Origin: Portulaca oleracea
Lineage: Eukaryota; Streptophyta; Magnoliopsida; Caryophyllales; Portulacaceae
Direction of reading: 5' to 3'
Assembly (NCBI GenBank): GCA_029582165.1
Contig: CM055881.1
Span: forward strand, 23,293,594 to 23,357,593
DNA: 64,000 bases
The notes beneath the pieces were generated by a model. The model was not told the origin of the DNA. It ran no database searches and saw nothing but the letters and a program-made list of their open reading frames with translations. This document shows, piece after piece, positions 14,701 to 22,694 of this stretch. How positions within the stretch are numbered: the first letter of the stretch is position 1; every line of letters starts with the position of its first letter. The position numbers and the translations under genes were made by a program.

Positions 14701-15250
14701 TTATTACTACAACGTTATACTATTTTGGCTATCATTTGTTTTTTATTTTGTTTGTGTTAAAAATTAAATGTATTATGTTACATTAAAGGAACAATTAAAT
14801 GGTATGCTATTTGATCTTATTCAGATGGGATGGGTTATGAATGAGGTTTTAAGATTGTACCCTTCATCTCCGAATGTACAAAGACAAGCAAGAGGAAAAA
14901 TCCAAGTTGGGGACGTGGTAATTCCTGATGGCACCAACATCTGGATCGATTTGGTTGGAATGCACCACGACCAAGCTTTGTGGGGGGACGATGTCAATGA
15001 GTTCAAGCCAGAGAGGTTTGATGGGAACATATATGGTGGTTGTAAACACACTATGGGCTATTTGCCCTTCGGATTTGGCGGGCGTATGTGCATTGGTAAA
15101 ACCTACGCTATTATGGAGTACAAAATTGTCATGGCCTCCATTCTTCGACGTTTCTCACTCTCTGTTTCTCCAGCTTATCGTCATTTCCCTTCATATTGTT
15201 TCTCATTTAGGCCTAGCTTTGGGGTGCCTTTAGTTATTCAACTTCTTTGA
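3272..15250 (+). CDS. CYP715A: Cytochrome P450, CYP715A-like (CYP72 clan), four exons
   Basis: Heme-thiolate monooxygenase anchored in the ER membrane. Exons join at 3272-3557, 9656-9888, 10000-10617 and 14825-15250; all introns are GT-AG and the frame gives 520 residues, normal for the family. Visible features are a hydrophobic N-terminal anchor (about residues 3-22), I-helix GGHETV (329-334), K-helix EVLR (386-389), KPERF (440-444) and heme loop FGFGGRMCIG with ligand Cys468. From memory it matches Arabidopsis CYP715A1 over its whole length, including the DIHSS, GGCKHTMGY-like and WVMNEVLRLYP segments. CYP715A1 has been linked to flower and tapetum development; its substrate is not settled. 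Intron 1 is 6.1 kb and intron 3 is 4.2 kb, both swollen by MITEs, while intron 2 is 111 bp. The ATG has a TATA box 90 bp upstream. No frameshift or stop was seen, so the gene looks functional. Subfamily assignment is from recall, not a search. Confidence 0.9.
4885..5436. mobile_element. Mutator-like foldback MITE in P450 intron 1
   Basis: The ends are about 90-bp inverted repeats starting GGGTTTTTTGCTTTTTGGAC and ending GTCCGAAAAGCAAAAAAACCC. The inner parts are also mirrored, each arm carrying a GGACCCCCATATTTCAAAG-type segment or its complement. Flanks ATTTAATTAT and ATTTATTTAT match at 9 of 10 positions, as expected for a Mutator-type duplication. It has no coding capacity; short ORFs here are reflections of the repeat arms. 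Confidence 0.75.
5437..7198. other. AT-rich P450 intron 1 sequence, nothing recognised
   Basis: Very AT-rich intronic DNA with no ORF of note and no repeat ends I could define, apart from a short (TA)n tract near 7168-7192. Confidence 0.5.
7199..7395. mobile_element. Stowaway MITE in P450 intron 1
   Basis: A well preserved 197-bp element. The left end is CTCCCTCCGTCCCAAATTAA and the right end is its complement-type TTAATTTGGGATGGAGGGAG, with TA on both sides. This is the standard Stowaway terminal sequence. Its interior motif (AATATCTTTCTAATGA) recurs in degenerate form at about 17,165. Confidence 0.88.
7920..9611 (+). mobile_element. Helitron-like non-autonomous block in P450 intron 1
   Basis: The segment begins A|TCTATTACAATATAAAAAGG, the kind of 5' TC end seen in plant Helitrons. 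It could end at CTAG|T at 9608-9611, where CGTGG and CCACG can pair just before it. That hairpin abuts CTAG instead of lying 10-12 nt upstream, so the 3' end is uncertain. No Rep/helicase is encoded. An inverted relative of the first 300 bp occurs at 59.7-60.02 kb, where the 5' end is supported independently. Confidence 0.45.
7928..8996. repeat. Direct tandem duplication, 536-bp period, with (ATT)n tracts
   Basis: The unit starting at 7928 recurs from 8464 with very few base changes. Each unit has two (ATT)n microsatellites (about 8039-8088 and 8197-8250; 8572-8629 and 8733-8793) and the motifs AAAGAGCTAAACAAAACC and TTGTGATGCCTAATTT. The copies differ mainly in microsatellite length and in an ATC interruption, so the duplication is recent. 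Confidence 0.88.
10832..11240 (-). mobile_element. Tourist-like (PIF/Harbinger) MITE, 409 bp, in P450 intron 3
   Basis: It starts GGTTGGGTTAGG and ends GCCGAATAGGGCC, flanked on both sides by TAA. The subterminal region carries repeated GCTATCCGC words. It is an inverted copy of the element at 16327-16735 and has exactly the same length, 409 bp. The 3-bp TWA duplication and the G(G/C)C-NNN-TTCGG ends fit PIF/Harbinger MITEs. Confidence 0.8.
12010..12170. mobile_element. Two adjacent Stowaway-like end fragments
   Basis: Two Stowaway-type ends lie about 110 bp apart: CTCCCTTTATTCTATATTAA at about 12013 and CTCCCTCCCTTGCTTAACGA at about 12120. Neither has a clear partner end within the usual size, so they look like broken or nested copies. 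Confidence 0.4.
12618..13155. mobile_element. Possible CACTA-type remnant
   Basis: CACAACAAGAAAAATATG resembles the CACTACAAGAAAAA terminus of plant CACTA elements. It is followed by scattered subterminal words GGCAACAAA/TTTGTTGCC in both orientations through about 13,140. No matching opposite terminus or transposase was found. Confidence 0.35.
13956..14512. mobile_element. Long foldback element in P450 intron 3
   Basis: Almost the whole 557 bp is one imperfect inverted repeat. It begins GGGTTTTTTCAATTTTAGAC and ends GGTCCAAAATCCAAAAAAAC plus CC. Inner pairs include CATGTTTGAATTTATCTCCC with GGGAGATAAATTCAAACATG, and ATTCATGTTGGAG with a CTGACATGAAT-type partner. Terminal resemblance to the 4885-5436 element suggests the same Mutator-like group. 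It would be transcribed with the P450 pre-mRNA and could fold into a long hairpin. Confidence 0.7.
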
Positions 15251-16326
15251 AACTGTGAGAGGTTTGATCGATTGTGGAGTCATGTGAACTTCAATATGCT
15301 TATGTATATCGTATAGCTAGCCTATAAGTATGGCGCAATAGGTTTGGAACTACTGGCTAGTTCTATTGTCAACCTTATTTTAAGATTTCCTTATTGGCTC
15401 ATATTTTAGATACTTTGCTATATATGCTGTCACAGCAAGTGCAAACAAAATGTATTCAATTTTTAATGCTTATATATTTTCTTTTCAATGGTTAATTCTA
15501 CATGCAAGTCTTATGAAGTATTGATTTCTGGTAATATTTTTTTAAATAATCGAACGTCCTATACATAAATTGTTGAGAATTATGGAGCAACAGTATACTT
15601 ATGATTATACTCTTCTTACAACAACTACAAGACAACAGTAGGAAAATTTATTAGTAGGATGATGTAATTTATTTTCCTTGTTTTATTTTGTTTTGTTTCT
15701 TTTAGTTTAAATTTACTATATTTTTAAATAATAAAATTACATTTTACCTTTTCTCCCAAATAGTTATATATTCAAACCAGATTTTAGTTAAAATCAGAAC
15801 GTTTGTTTCATTAATAAGTGATATTATTTCATAAATTAATCATATTCCTTGAACCTCTAATATTATACTAATCTAAAAACCTAATATTTCTTTCACAAAC
15901 TCCCACCTCTCTCATAACTCTCTATTGCCCTTGACCTCTCTGTCGCTAGTGGTTCTCGCGCGCGTCAAGCCTTAGATTGAATGTTACCCTTAATTAACCA
16001 ACCGATCGTCGACACCAGACCTCACCGTCGCAGCCAGTGCTGGCACTATCTTCAAAACCCTAAACCACAACCTCATCATCACCTTCTCCGTCACCTAGCT
16101 AGTTGACTGCCATCGCCACCCAACCACGTCGGTAACACATTTTTTTCTCCTTTTTTTTTTTCCATTTTCTGTTATGTTTTAACTGGTCACTAACGGTTTC
16201 AAGCCACCACTGCTATGAACCGCTGTCACCCACCACAGCCACGTCTCATGGTGGACCCCAAAACCATCAAACTCTCTCTCTCTCTTTGGATGTAGTGACC
16301 TTAAACCCTAACTCTAGTTTGTTTTA
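15251..16326. other. 3' flank of the P450 and gene-like non-coding stretch
   Basis: The first ~600 bp is the AT-rich 3' flank of the P450. At about 15,890-16,320 composition shifts to a C-rich stretch (CTCTCTCATAACTCTC, CCACCACTGC and similar) like a plant 5' leader or a decayed gene fragment. I see no continuous frame or family match. Confidence 0.4.
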
Positions 16327-16735
16327 GGACCTGTTCGGTAAAATTAGCGTTTTAGATAGCGGATAGCGGTTTAGGTAGCGGATAGCGATTTAGGTAACGG
16401 ATAGCGGTTTAAGTAGCAAATAGTGGATGATTGGTCAAACGAGAATTGTGTTCGATAAATTTAGCGTTTGAATTAGCAGATTAATGTGAATTGACATAAA
16501 AGGATATCAATTATTTTCAAAGATAAAATTTTCAAAGGGTATTTTTTGACTAAAAAATATGAAACCCTACTCCAAACGCTAAACGTTAACTTTATTAACG
16601 TTTCGCAAAACGCTCCTTAAAACGCTAAGCACTCTTCAAAACGCTAGTTTACCGAACGTTAATATTTATGCAATTAGACTTTTGATTTGGTCAAGACGCT
16701 AAACGCTACACCAAACGCTACTGCCGAACACAGCC
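16327..16735 (+). mobile_element. Tourist-like (PIF/Harbinger) MITE, 409 bp
   Basis: It begins GGACCTGTTCGG and ends CCGAACACAGCC, flanked on each side by TTA. The subterminal region has tandem TAGCGGATAGCGGTTTAG-type words on the left and AACGCTAAACG-type words on the right. It is the inverted counterpart of the intron copy at 10832-11240. Confidence 0.88.
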
Positions 16736-17051
16736 TTAGCTTTTGAACGTGTAAAAGGGAAACAATTTAAAACAAAGATGATGCCTACTTTTTTCAAACA
16801 ATACTAATAAGCTAATACGTAGTCCTAATCAACTAATGGAAATTTAATTAGAAGGAATCAACTAATAAATGTTACAATAAATACCTTTATAAATGCATTG
16901 CCGTCACGACTATAATTTTTCTGAAGGTTATAGCTAGGCATTAATTATAACTTTAATTGAGGAATACTTTATGAAATCAATATACTCTCATTTTATATAA
17001 GACCATCTCACATTAAAATAATGTGATAATTTAATTAGAAATAATCAACTG

Positions 17052-17250
17052 CATTCGTCTCAAAATATTTAATTTGTCCAATTCATTTGACTAAATTTTA
17101 AATGTTCATTACTTACAAATTATAATAAATTACAGTATAAAATTAATGTCCTTATAATTTTTAATAAGATATATTTCTAATGGGGGTAATATTTCATAAT
17201 ATAACTTATTGTAATTTATGAGTAATCAACAGTCAAAACTTAGTCTCCCC
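17052..17250. mobile_element. Degenerate Stowaway-derived repeat
   Basis: The interior matches the well-preserved Stowaway at 7199-7395 (ATATTTCTAATGG, ACTTATTGTAATTTATGAGT). Terminal CTCCCTCC motifs are lost, so limits are approximate. Confidence 0.4.
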
Positions 17251-17537
17251 TCTTTGACTTGAAAAGCTTACTAAAAGTTACCTCTGAGAGATAGGGGTCC
17301 AATGATCAAGTAGGTTAACTTTACCCAAATTAAAAAATAAAAATAAAAATGTGTAGCAAAGTGTAATTTAATTTTTTTAATACTTATTTGTGGCTCTTCA
17401 TTCGTACGAGTGTTTAAGTTTATAATTTAATAAATGAAAAACTGAAAATTTATTGCATTTAGTAATGAATGTGTTGTTCTTTTGTTGACGTATCGAGGAG
17501 GCTTGGAATGAAGTGGAGTTGCTCCATGAAGAGGAAA

Positions 17538-17647
17538 CACTACAAAAGAAAAGCCCAGCAGCGACGTTTAATGGGTTGGATTACATGCGTGCACACGCGT
17601 CACTAGAAAAATTAGTGACGCTTGCAGGCAGCGGCCACAATTCAGGG
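17538..17647 (+). mobile_element. Terminal fragment of a CACTA element
   Basis: It starts with the CACTACAAAAGAAAAGC terminus and contains a perfect subterminal hairpin, GCGTCACTA/TAGTGACGC, around a 7-nt loop. It stops where the gypsy LTR begins at 17648, so it was probably interrupted by that insertion. The other end is not seen. Confidence 0.55.
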
Positions 17648-19052
17648 TGTTACAAGGAAAATATGTGGTACCTGCTGGTGGAGACCATCCAGCAGAACAA
17701 TTAGCAGCAACACAATCTTCAGCAAAGGAGGCATAATCAGCAACAACTTTTCCAGCAGCAGCAATAACAGCAACTTCATCAGCATTGTCAGTAGCAGCAG
17801 CAGCACGAGGAGCAGGCCTTGCTGGCTTACCAAACTTAGCAGCTATGGAAGTAAATCCAGTAGAAACAGCACGCTTTCAAAACCCAGCAATCACAGTAGG
17901 CCATCAAGCATTTCAGACTTTGCACAAGAGTTCTACATCATATTCATCACTCACCAATCCATCAACAACATCCATCCAAGCTTGTTACACCCTTGTAAAG
18001 CAAGTCTTGGCCAGTTCAGCCACTTAGCCCACCAGCATTGGTCATTCAGACCAAATTCAGTTCCCAACGGCAATAGTCCAAGCAACACCATTTCTCAATA
18101 TGATATCTTTGGATTGAAGAAGATTCAGAGAAGGTTCCCTAGGAGAATTTTGTTCTTTGCCATGCCATCTTCAAGTCCAAGCCAAGTCGCAGCATGTTCA
18201 AGCATGGTATCCTCGAGTTTCAAGCAGCAGAATATTGTTTCTACACATATCAGTTTTTGTAGAACCCCAATTCTAAGCTGAGTGTTTTACCTACAGCTCT
18301 ATGAGGGTTATTTTGGTCTTTTCCATCCATCCTTAAGCTGTTGAGATTATATCCAGCTTAAGAATGCCCGGAAAGTTACCATAGTAACTAATATTTACCC
18401 TCCCAGCTAGGAAAGCCTCTGATTGGTTCATATTGCAACTCTTTTGGTGTTTGGTCCAATCAGAGCAAAGCATGGTGTTTTCTTTTATTTTCTTTGAAAA
18501 TGTAATCCGGATAGTATTAGCTAGATTAGGATGTAATACAATGTATTTATTTTAGCTTCAGCAAGTTTAGATTAAGTCAGGGAGATTAGACAGAATGCTT
18601 ATGTTTAAGCAGCTGCTAATCAAACTTATTAGTTGTACTATATATGTTGTGTTTCAGCAGCTTAATGAGGATCATCAGTGTTTGTTCAATAGTATTCTCG
18701 AGTGTCTTAGAACCTCTGTATGTTTGTGAGTACTAGATAACTCTCAACCTTGGTTAATTCAACTCCTGTCACTGGATTTTGGCAAGAATCCAACAAGTGT
18801 TAGCTGAGCTTGATCAATCTGCCTCTAGTGTGTCTGTACGAGCCAGATTGTGAGAGTCATTTGCCCTTGTTTGTAGTTGTGGTGTGTCTGTATCAGTTTG
18901 TAAGCAAGTCTATCTTTATTTCCTTGTTGGTTTATCATCCATTCCAGCTAATTGCATCCAATTAGCTTGTTTCATTACAATCAGTAATGCGTGTGTGACT
19001 GTATGGTGTTTGTAAGTTCAATACTCTGATCTTTGTGAGCTTGCATACATCA
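17648..19052 (+). mobile_element. 5' LTR of a decayed Ty3/gypsy-type element
   Basis: The LTR is inferred from TGTTACAAGG at its start and ...CATCA at its end, 3 nt before a primer-binding site, giving about 1.4 kb. Gln/Ser-rich open frames inside it arise from CAG-rich sequence and are not genes. No 3' LTR is present; the element is truncated after its gag zinc knuckle near 27,480. Confidence 0.65.
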
Positions 19053-19055
19053 TCT

Positions 19056-19067
19056 TGGTATCAGAGC
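19056..19067 (+). other. Primer-binding site (initiator tRNA-Met type)
   Basis: TGGTATCAGAGC is the standard complement of the 3' end of plant initiator tRNA-Met, used to prime reverse transcription. It fixes the LTR end just upstream and the element's plus orientation. Confidence 0.85.
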
Positions 19068-19109
19068 ATTGTGTTCTGTCTTGGAGGAAGTTTGTTTGTG
19101 ATTTTCAGG

Positions 19110-20124
19110 ATGTCGAGCATCAATAAGACACCACAGGAGATTGCAGAGCAGGCTTTGAGAGAAATATATGAAATGGAGAGACAAGTGAAGTATTTGAAGG
19201 ATCAGTTGAAGCATTATGTGTATTTGAAGCAAAAACAGATTCAGGAGGATGAGATTGAGAGAGATCAGGGATATGAAGAGGAGGAAGTAGAAGTAAAAGA
19301 TATATTAGAAGAGGAAGAGGAGGACAATCCATTTGGAGACTCTGGTTTTATAGGAGAAGTTGGTAGGGGATCTCCAGCAAATAGGAGATTCATTAGGAGG
19401 AGCTATAGGATGAGAGGTGGACGAGGAGATCATCATCTTAGGAGAAGAAGTGATAGAGAAGAGAGGGAAGACAGGGAGGAAAGGAGAGGGGAAAATTAAA
19501 TTTCAAAGTGGAGATACCTGAGTTTAAGGGAGATTTAGATGCTGATGTATTTTTAGATTGGTTGCAGACCATAGAAAGGGTGTTTGATCTTAAGGAAGTA
19601 TCAGATGAGAACAAGGTTAAACTTATAGCTCTTAAACTGAGGGGACATGCTTCAACCTGGTGGAGCAATTTGCAAAAGAGGAGAGTAGAAAAGCCTGGGA
19701 AAGAAAAGATCAGAACTTGAGAGAAAATGAAAAAGAAGCTGAAGGAGAAGGAGAAGTTTCTACCTGATAATTATATGCGGTCTAACTATTCTAAGATGCA
19801 GCAGTTGGTTCAGGGAGGAAAATCTGTGGAAGAATACACTAAGGAGTTTGAGCATCTGTTGTGGAGGTGTGATTTGAAGGAGAATGATGTGTAGACTTTG
19901 GTGAGGTACTTGTCAGGGTTGAATGACAACATCCGAAATGTTGTGGAGCTTCAAACCTACTCCAACCTAGAAGAGTTGAGCTCTAAGGCTCACAAAGTGG
20001 AGCAACAAAGGAAGGACAGGTCCAGAGAGTACTTATCCAAGCCCCAACCCAAAGTTTATCCACAAAAACAGCCCTAGTCATACCAAAAACCAGCCTACAA
20101 TCCACCCCCCGGCCAGACCACAAC
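19110..20124 (+). pseudogene. Broken gag of the gypsy element, 5' part
   Basis: Gag would assemble retrotransposon particles. An ATG at 19110 opens a frame with a predicted coiled-coil start and an acidic then Arg-rich stretch, ending at a stop at 19497-19499. The retrotransposon-gag domain continues in another frame from about 19500 (VEIPEFKGDLDADVFLDWL, then ALKLRGHASTWW). Further stops fall at about 19718, 19892 and 20076. It is therefore inactivated by at least one frameshift and several stops. The reading is then cut at 20129 by insertion of the 7.0-kb LTR element; the remainder, with the zinc knuckle, resumes at 27164. Confidence 0.8.
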
Positions 20125-20129
20125 CATCC

Positions 20130-21325
20130 TGATAAACCTCAATTTTATCGCCTTAAACCTCAGTTTTCAGGTTGTGTTTCGAGAGTAATTTACCTACTTT
20201 GACGCAAATTCAACTTGGTTTAGCTCAACTTCGCTTGTTGTAGCTAAAATACTTAACTTTGTCAATTGTAGGTGAATCATGGCGCTTTAATTATTATTGG
20301 ATGAAACGTGAAGAAGTCGTGAAGAAGCCAGGATGCAAAGAGCGCGTGAAGGATCTCAAATAAGACTTTTCCCGAGGTGCACACCCAGGCGCACAGCTGT
20401 GCGCCAGTCCAGAATTTCCAGAACAAGCGCACACCCAGGTGCACACCCAGGCGCACGCCTGTGCACGATGCCCAGAAATCAGTTTTATTGTTTTAATTAG
20501 AAGAAAAGGGCAGTTTTTCATATTATTACGTTAGTTTCCATCTTCTTCCTAGGTTTGAGAGGTTTTCTCTCTAGCCTCTCTAGAGGCTTTTAGGTTAGTT
20601 CTTGAATTTAATTTGCTTTTCTATGCATCGGATTCATGGATTTCGCTTCCAATTCTATAATTTAGGACTAAGTTTCTCTTCTTCTATCCCTTTCTCTATA
20701 TTTTCTCCTATGTTAATTTCTTATTAGTCTTGTGTTGTTTGGGTTGTGATTGATGTGTTTGACAATGAATTAATCTTGTTTTAGCCCTAATCTATCTAAA
20801 TTCGTGCATGTAGTTAGAGGTTTTCTCATGCCCACCACGTGTTCGATGAAATGTTCGAGAGAGTGTTCATTTATATTTCTTTGGGCAATTGATGTATGCC
20901 GAGAGGTGAGATTAATTTGCTTGTGTGGTAGAGAAAATAGTTAGGGTTTTTGACATGAGAATAGTCAAATTCTAACTAGGTCTAGGGTTGCGATGCTTGT
21001 AGTTTAATTAGACTAACTCCATGAGAATAGGCAGTTAGAATAGTTAGACTAGCCCTTGACCCTCGAGAGAGGGCTTTGGTGAGCTTTAATGGTCCAACCG
21101 ATCACTCTTAATTACTTGTTCAGAATTGGTATATTAGGTCGTTCAAATTGATTAGTTGTTGAATACCGATTTTATTGCCTGAACATCTTTTTATTGCTTT
21201 CGTAGTTTGTTGTTTGATAATCGCCATCCTTGGTTAATCTACCTAACTTGAAACACTTGAGTCGGCTTTGATGGCCTAGAACACAATTCCCTGAGATCGA
21301 GAACCGTACTCCCTGTAGGACAACA
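20130..21325 (+). repeat. 5' LTR of the polymerase-less element
   Basis: It starts TGATAAACCTC and ends GGACAACA. At 20374-20480 it carries a GC-rich block of near-palindromic words including the perfect 18-mer GGCGCACAGCTGTGCGCC (20388-20405). The rest is AT-rich and aligns closely with the 3' LTR, except for an 11-bp insertion in the 3' copy before ATTCATGGCGC. Confidence 0.9.
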
Positions 21326-21329
21326 AAAT

Positions 21330-21347
21330 TGGCGCCGTTGCTGGGGA
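21330..21347 (+). other. Primer-binding site (tRNA-Asp type)
   Basis: TGGCGCCGTTGCTGGGGA starts 4 nt after the LTR. It resembles the complement of tRNA-Asp, the primer usual for Athila-type plant Ty3 elements. Confidence 0.75.
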
Positions 21348-21445
21348 GTTGTTGCTTCCTAGGTTTTGAGTTTTCTTGAGGATTCTTGTTAGGTCTTTAA
21401 AAATCCAAAAAAAAAAAGAAATTAAAAAATTGAAAATCCAAAAAA

Positions 21446-22657
21446 ATGAATCTTCCCCACTTCCCTCAATATGAGCAAGAGTTGTTTTGTGCTTATTGGA
21501 GTCGATTAGATGATTATCTTGCTTATTGTGCTCAATGTGATTTTACTTATACAAAGTGGAAAGTATTGTATATTGTTGATGAGGGTGTGAATGTTGAGAC
21601 TCGTGCTCTTTTGAATTACTTTGGTTTTGATGCTAAAAGTGAGTGCGAGGCCTGGGATTTGCTTGAATGGTTGATTTTTGATACTAGTGAGTTTGAGGAG
21701 GCTTGTCGTTCTTCGAGTTCTTCGTTTGATGACCCATGTGCTTTTCATGCTAGATCATTCTATGAGGAACAATTCGTGAGCTCTTGTCCCCCTTCCCCTC
21801 GATTCTCAATGCATGTCCCTTCTTGTTGTGCTCCATTTGATTCGTCCGCTCATGCTACCAACCCTTGCATTGATGTTGCTTCTCCGACCTTTGTTGAAAA
21901 TGTAGTCAACCATCATGATGAGTGTTTGTCGAGATTAGCAAATGGTCTCAAATCGATTGTTTCTGAGTTGGGTTTGCTTGTGCATCAATTGAAGAGCGAT
22001 ACGCTTGATTTGTATGAGAGTGACCATAGGCTAGAACTTTCTTCACCTAAGGATTGTTTGTTGGATGCAATTGAGTCTTCTCCTCCTTTGTGCCCCGAAA
22101 TTCATGTAAGTAACCCTTTGTGTGATTGGAAGGATGATAATTATGACTCTTTTTCTCCTTCATTAGCATGTGAGTCCTTATCTCATGATATAGACTTTGC
22201 TCTTCATGATGCATCTTTGGATACTAATATTGAAATGGGGCTTGTTTGTGATGAAACTATTGAGGAGGTTGTACTTGAAGATCCTCCTATGTGCGTTGAT
22301 TATGTCAAGAATGTACCCCCATCTCCCCTTCATGTGACTTATTTCCCTTCATTTCATTCCACCCCTTCATGTGAGCATGCTTGCCTTATTTCTTTAGGTG
22401 ATTATAGAGACTCTAGTCTATCATTTGATCTTTCTTGTCGATACCTTGAGAAGGTGCTTAGAAAATTTGTGTGTTATACCCCATTTGATCATTCTTTCAA
22501 TTTTTCTATGGCATTGGCTAAATCCAAGAGGATACTCATGTTATTTGACTTACTTTTGCCAGTATTCTCTTATTTGCAACACCGTGAAATGCATGCCTCG
22601 ATGTATGATCGGCTCTTACGAGCCTTGACATCATCTGAATTCCTAAGGTCAAGCTAA
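21446..22657 (+). CDS. Gag-like ORF of the polymerase-less LTR element, 403 aa
   Basis: This is the only long open frame in the element, starting about 100 bp after the primer-binding site as a gag should. Residues 1-90 have the look of the N-terminal part of plant Ty3 gag proteins: a YWSRLDDYLAYC segment, a VDEGVNVETRALLNYF segment and an EAWDLLEWL helix. The rest is rich in Ser, Cys, His and Asp, with no zinc knuckle and no protease DTGA-like motif. The frame has no stop or shift although the element lacks pol, which suggests recent activity or constraint on the protein. A function beyond gag-like packaging cannot be assigned. There is no match to a host gene that I recognise. Confidence 0.6.
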   Translation: MNLPHFPQYEQELFCAYWSRLDDYLAYCAQCDFTYTKWKVLYIVDEGVNVETRALLNYFGFDAKSECEAWDLLEWLIFDTSEFEEACRSSSSSFDDPCAFHARSFYEEQFVSSCPPSPRFSMHVPSCCAPFDSSAHATNPCIDVASPTFVENVVNHHDECLSRLANGLKSIVSELGLLVHQLKSDTLDLYESDHRLELSSPKDCLLDAIESSPPLCPEIHVSNPLCDWKDDNYDSFSPSLACESLSHDIDFALHDASLDTNIEMGLVCDETIEEVVLEDPPMCVDYVKNVPPSPLHVTYFPSFHSTPSCEHACLISLGDYRDSSLSFDLSCRYLEKVLRKFVCYTPFDHSFNFSMALAKSKRILMLFDLLLPVFSYLQHREMHASMYDRLLRALTSSEFLRSS

Positions 22658-22676
22658 AGACCTTAAATTAGCGCTT

Positions 22677-22694
22677 CTTGGGAGGCAACCCAAG
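22677..22694 (+). promoter_or_regulatory. Hairpin just after the gag-like ORF
   Basis: CTTGGGAGGCAACCCAAG pairs CTTGGG with CCCAAG around AGGCAA, 20 nt past the stop codon. I recall near-identical GGGAGGCAACCC sequence in many plant Athila-like elements at the end of the coding region. Its role, perhaps RNA structure or splicing, is not known to me. Confidence 0.55.

Noticed and set aside
17622..18281. 219-codon Gln/Ser/Asn-rich open frame
   Set aside because: It lies inside the gypsy 5' LTR, is built from CAG/AGC-rich sequence and has no domain. Overlapping frames are equally open.
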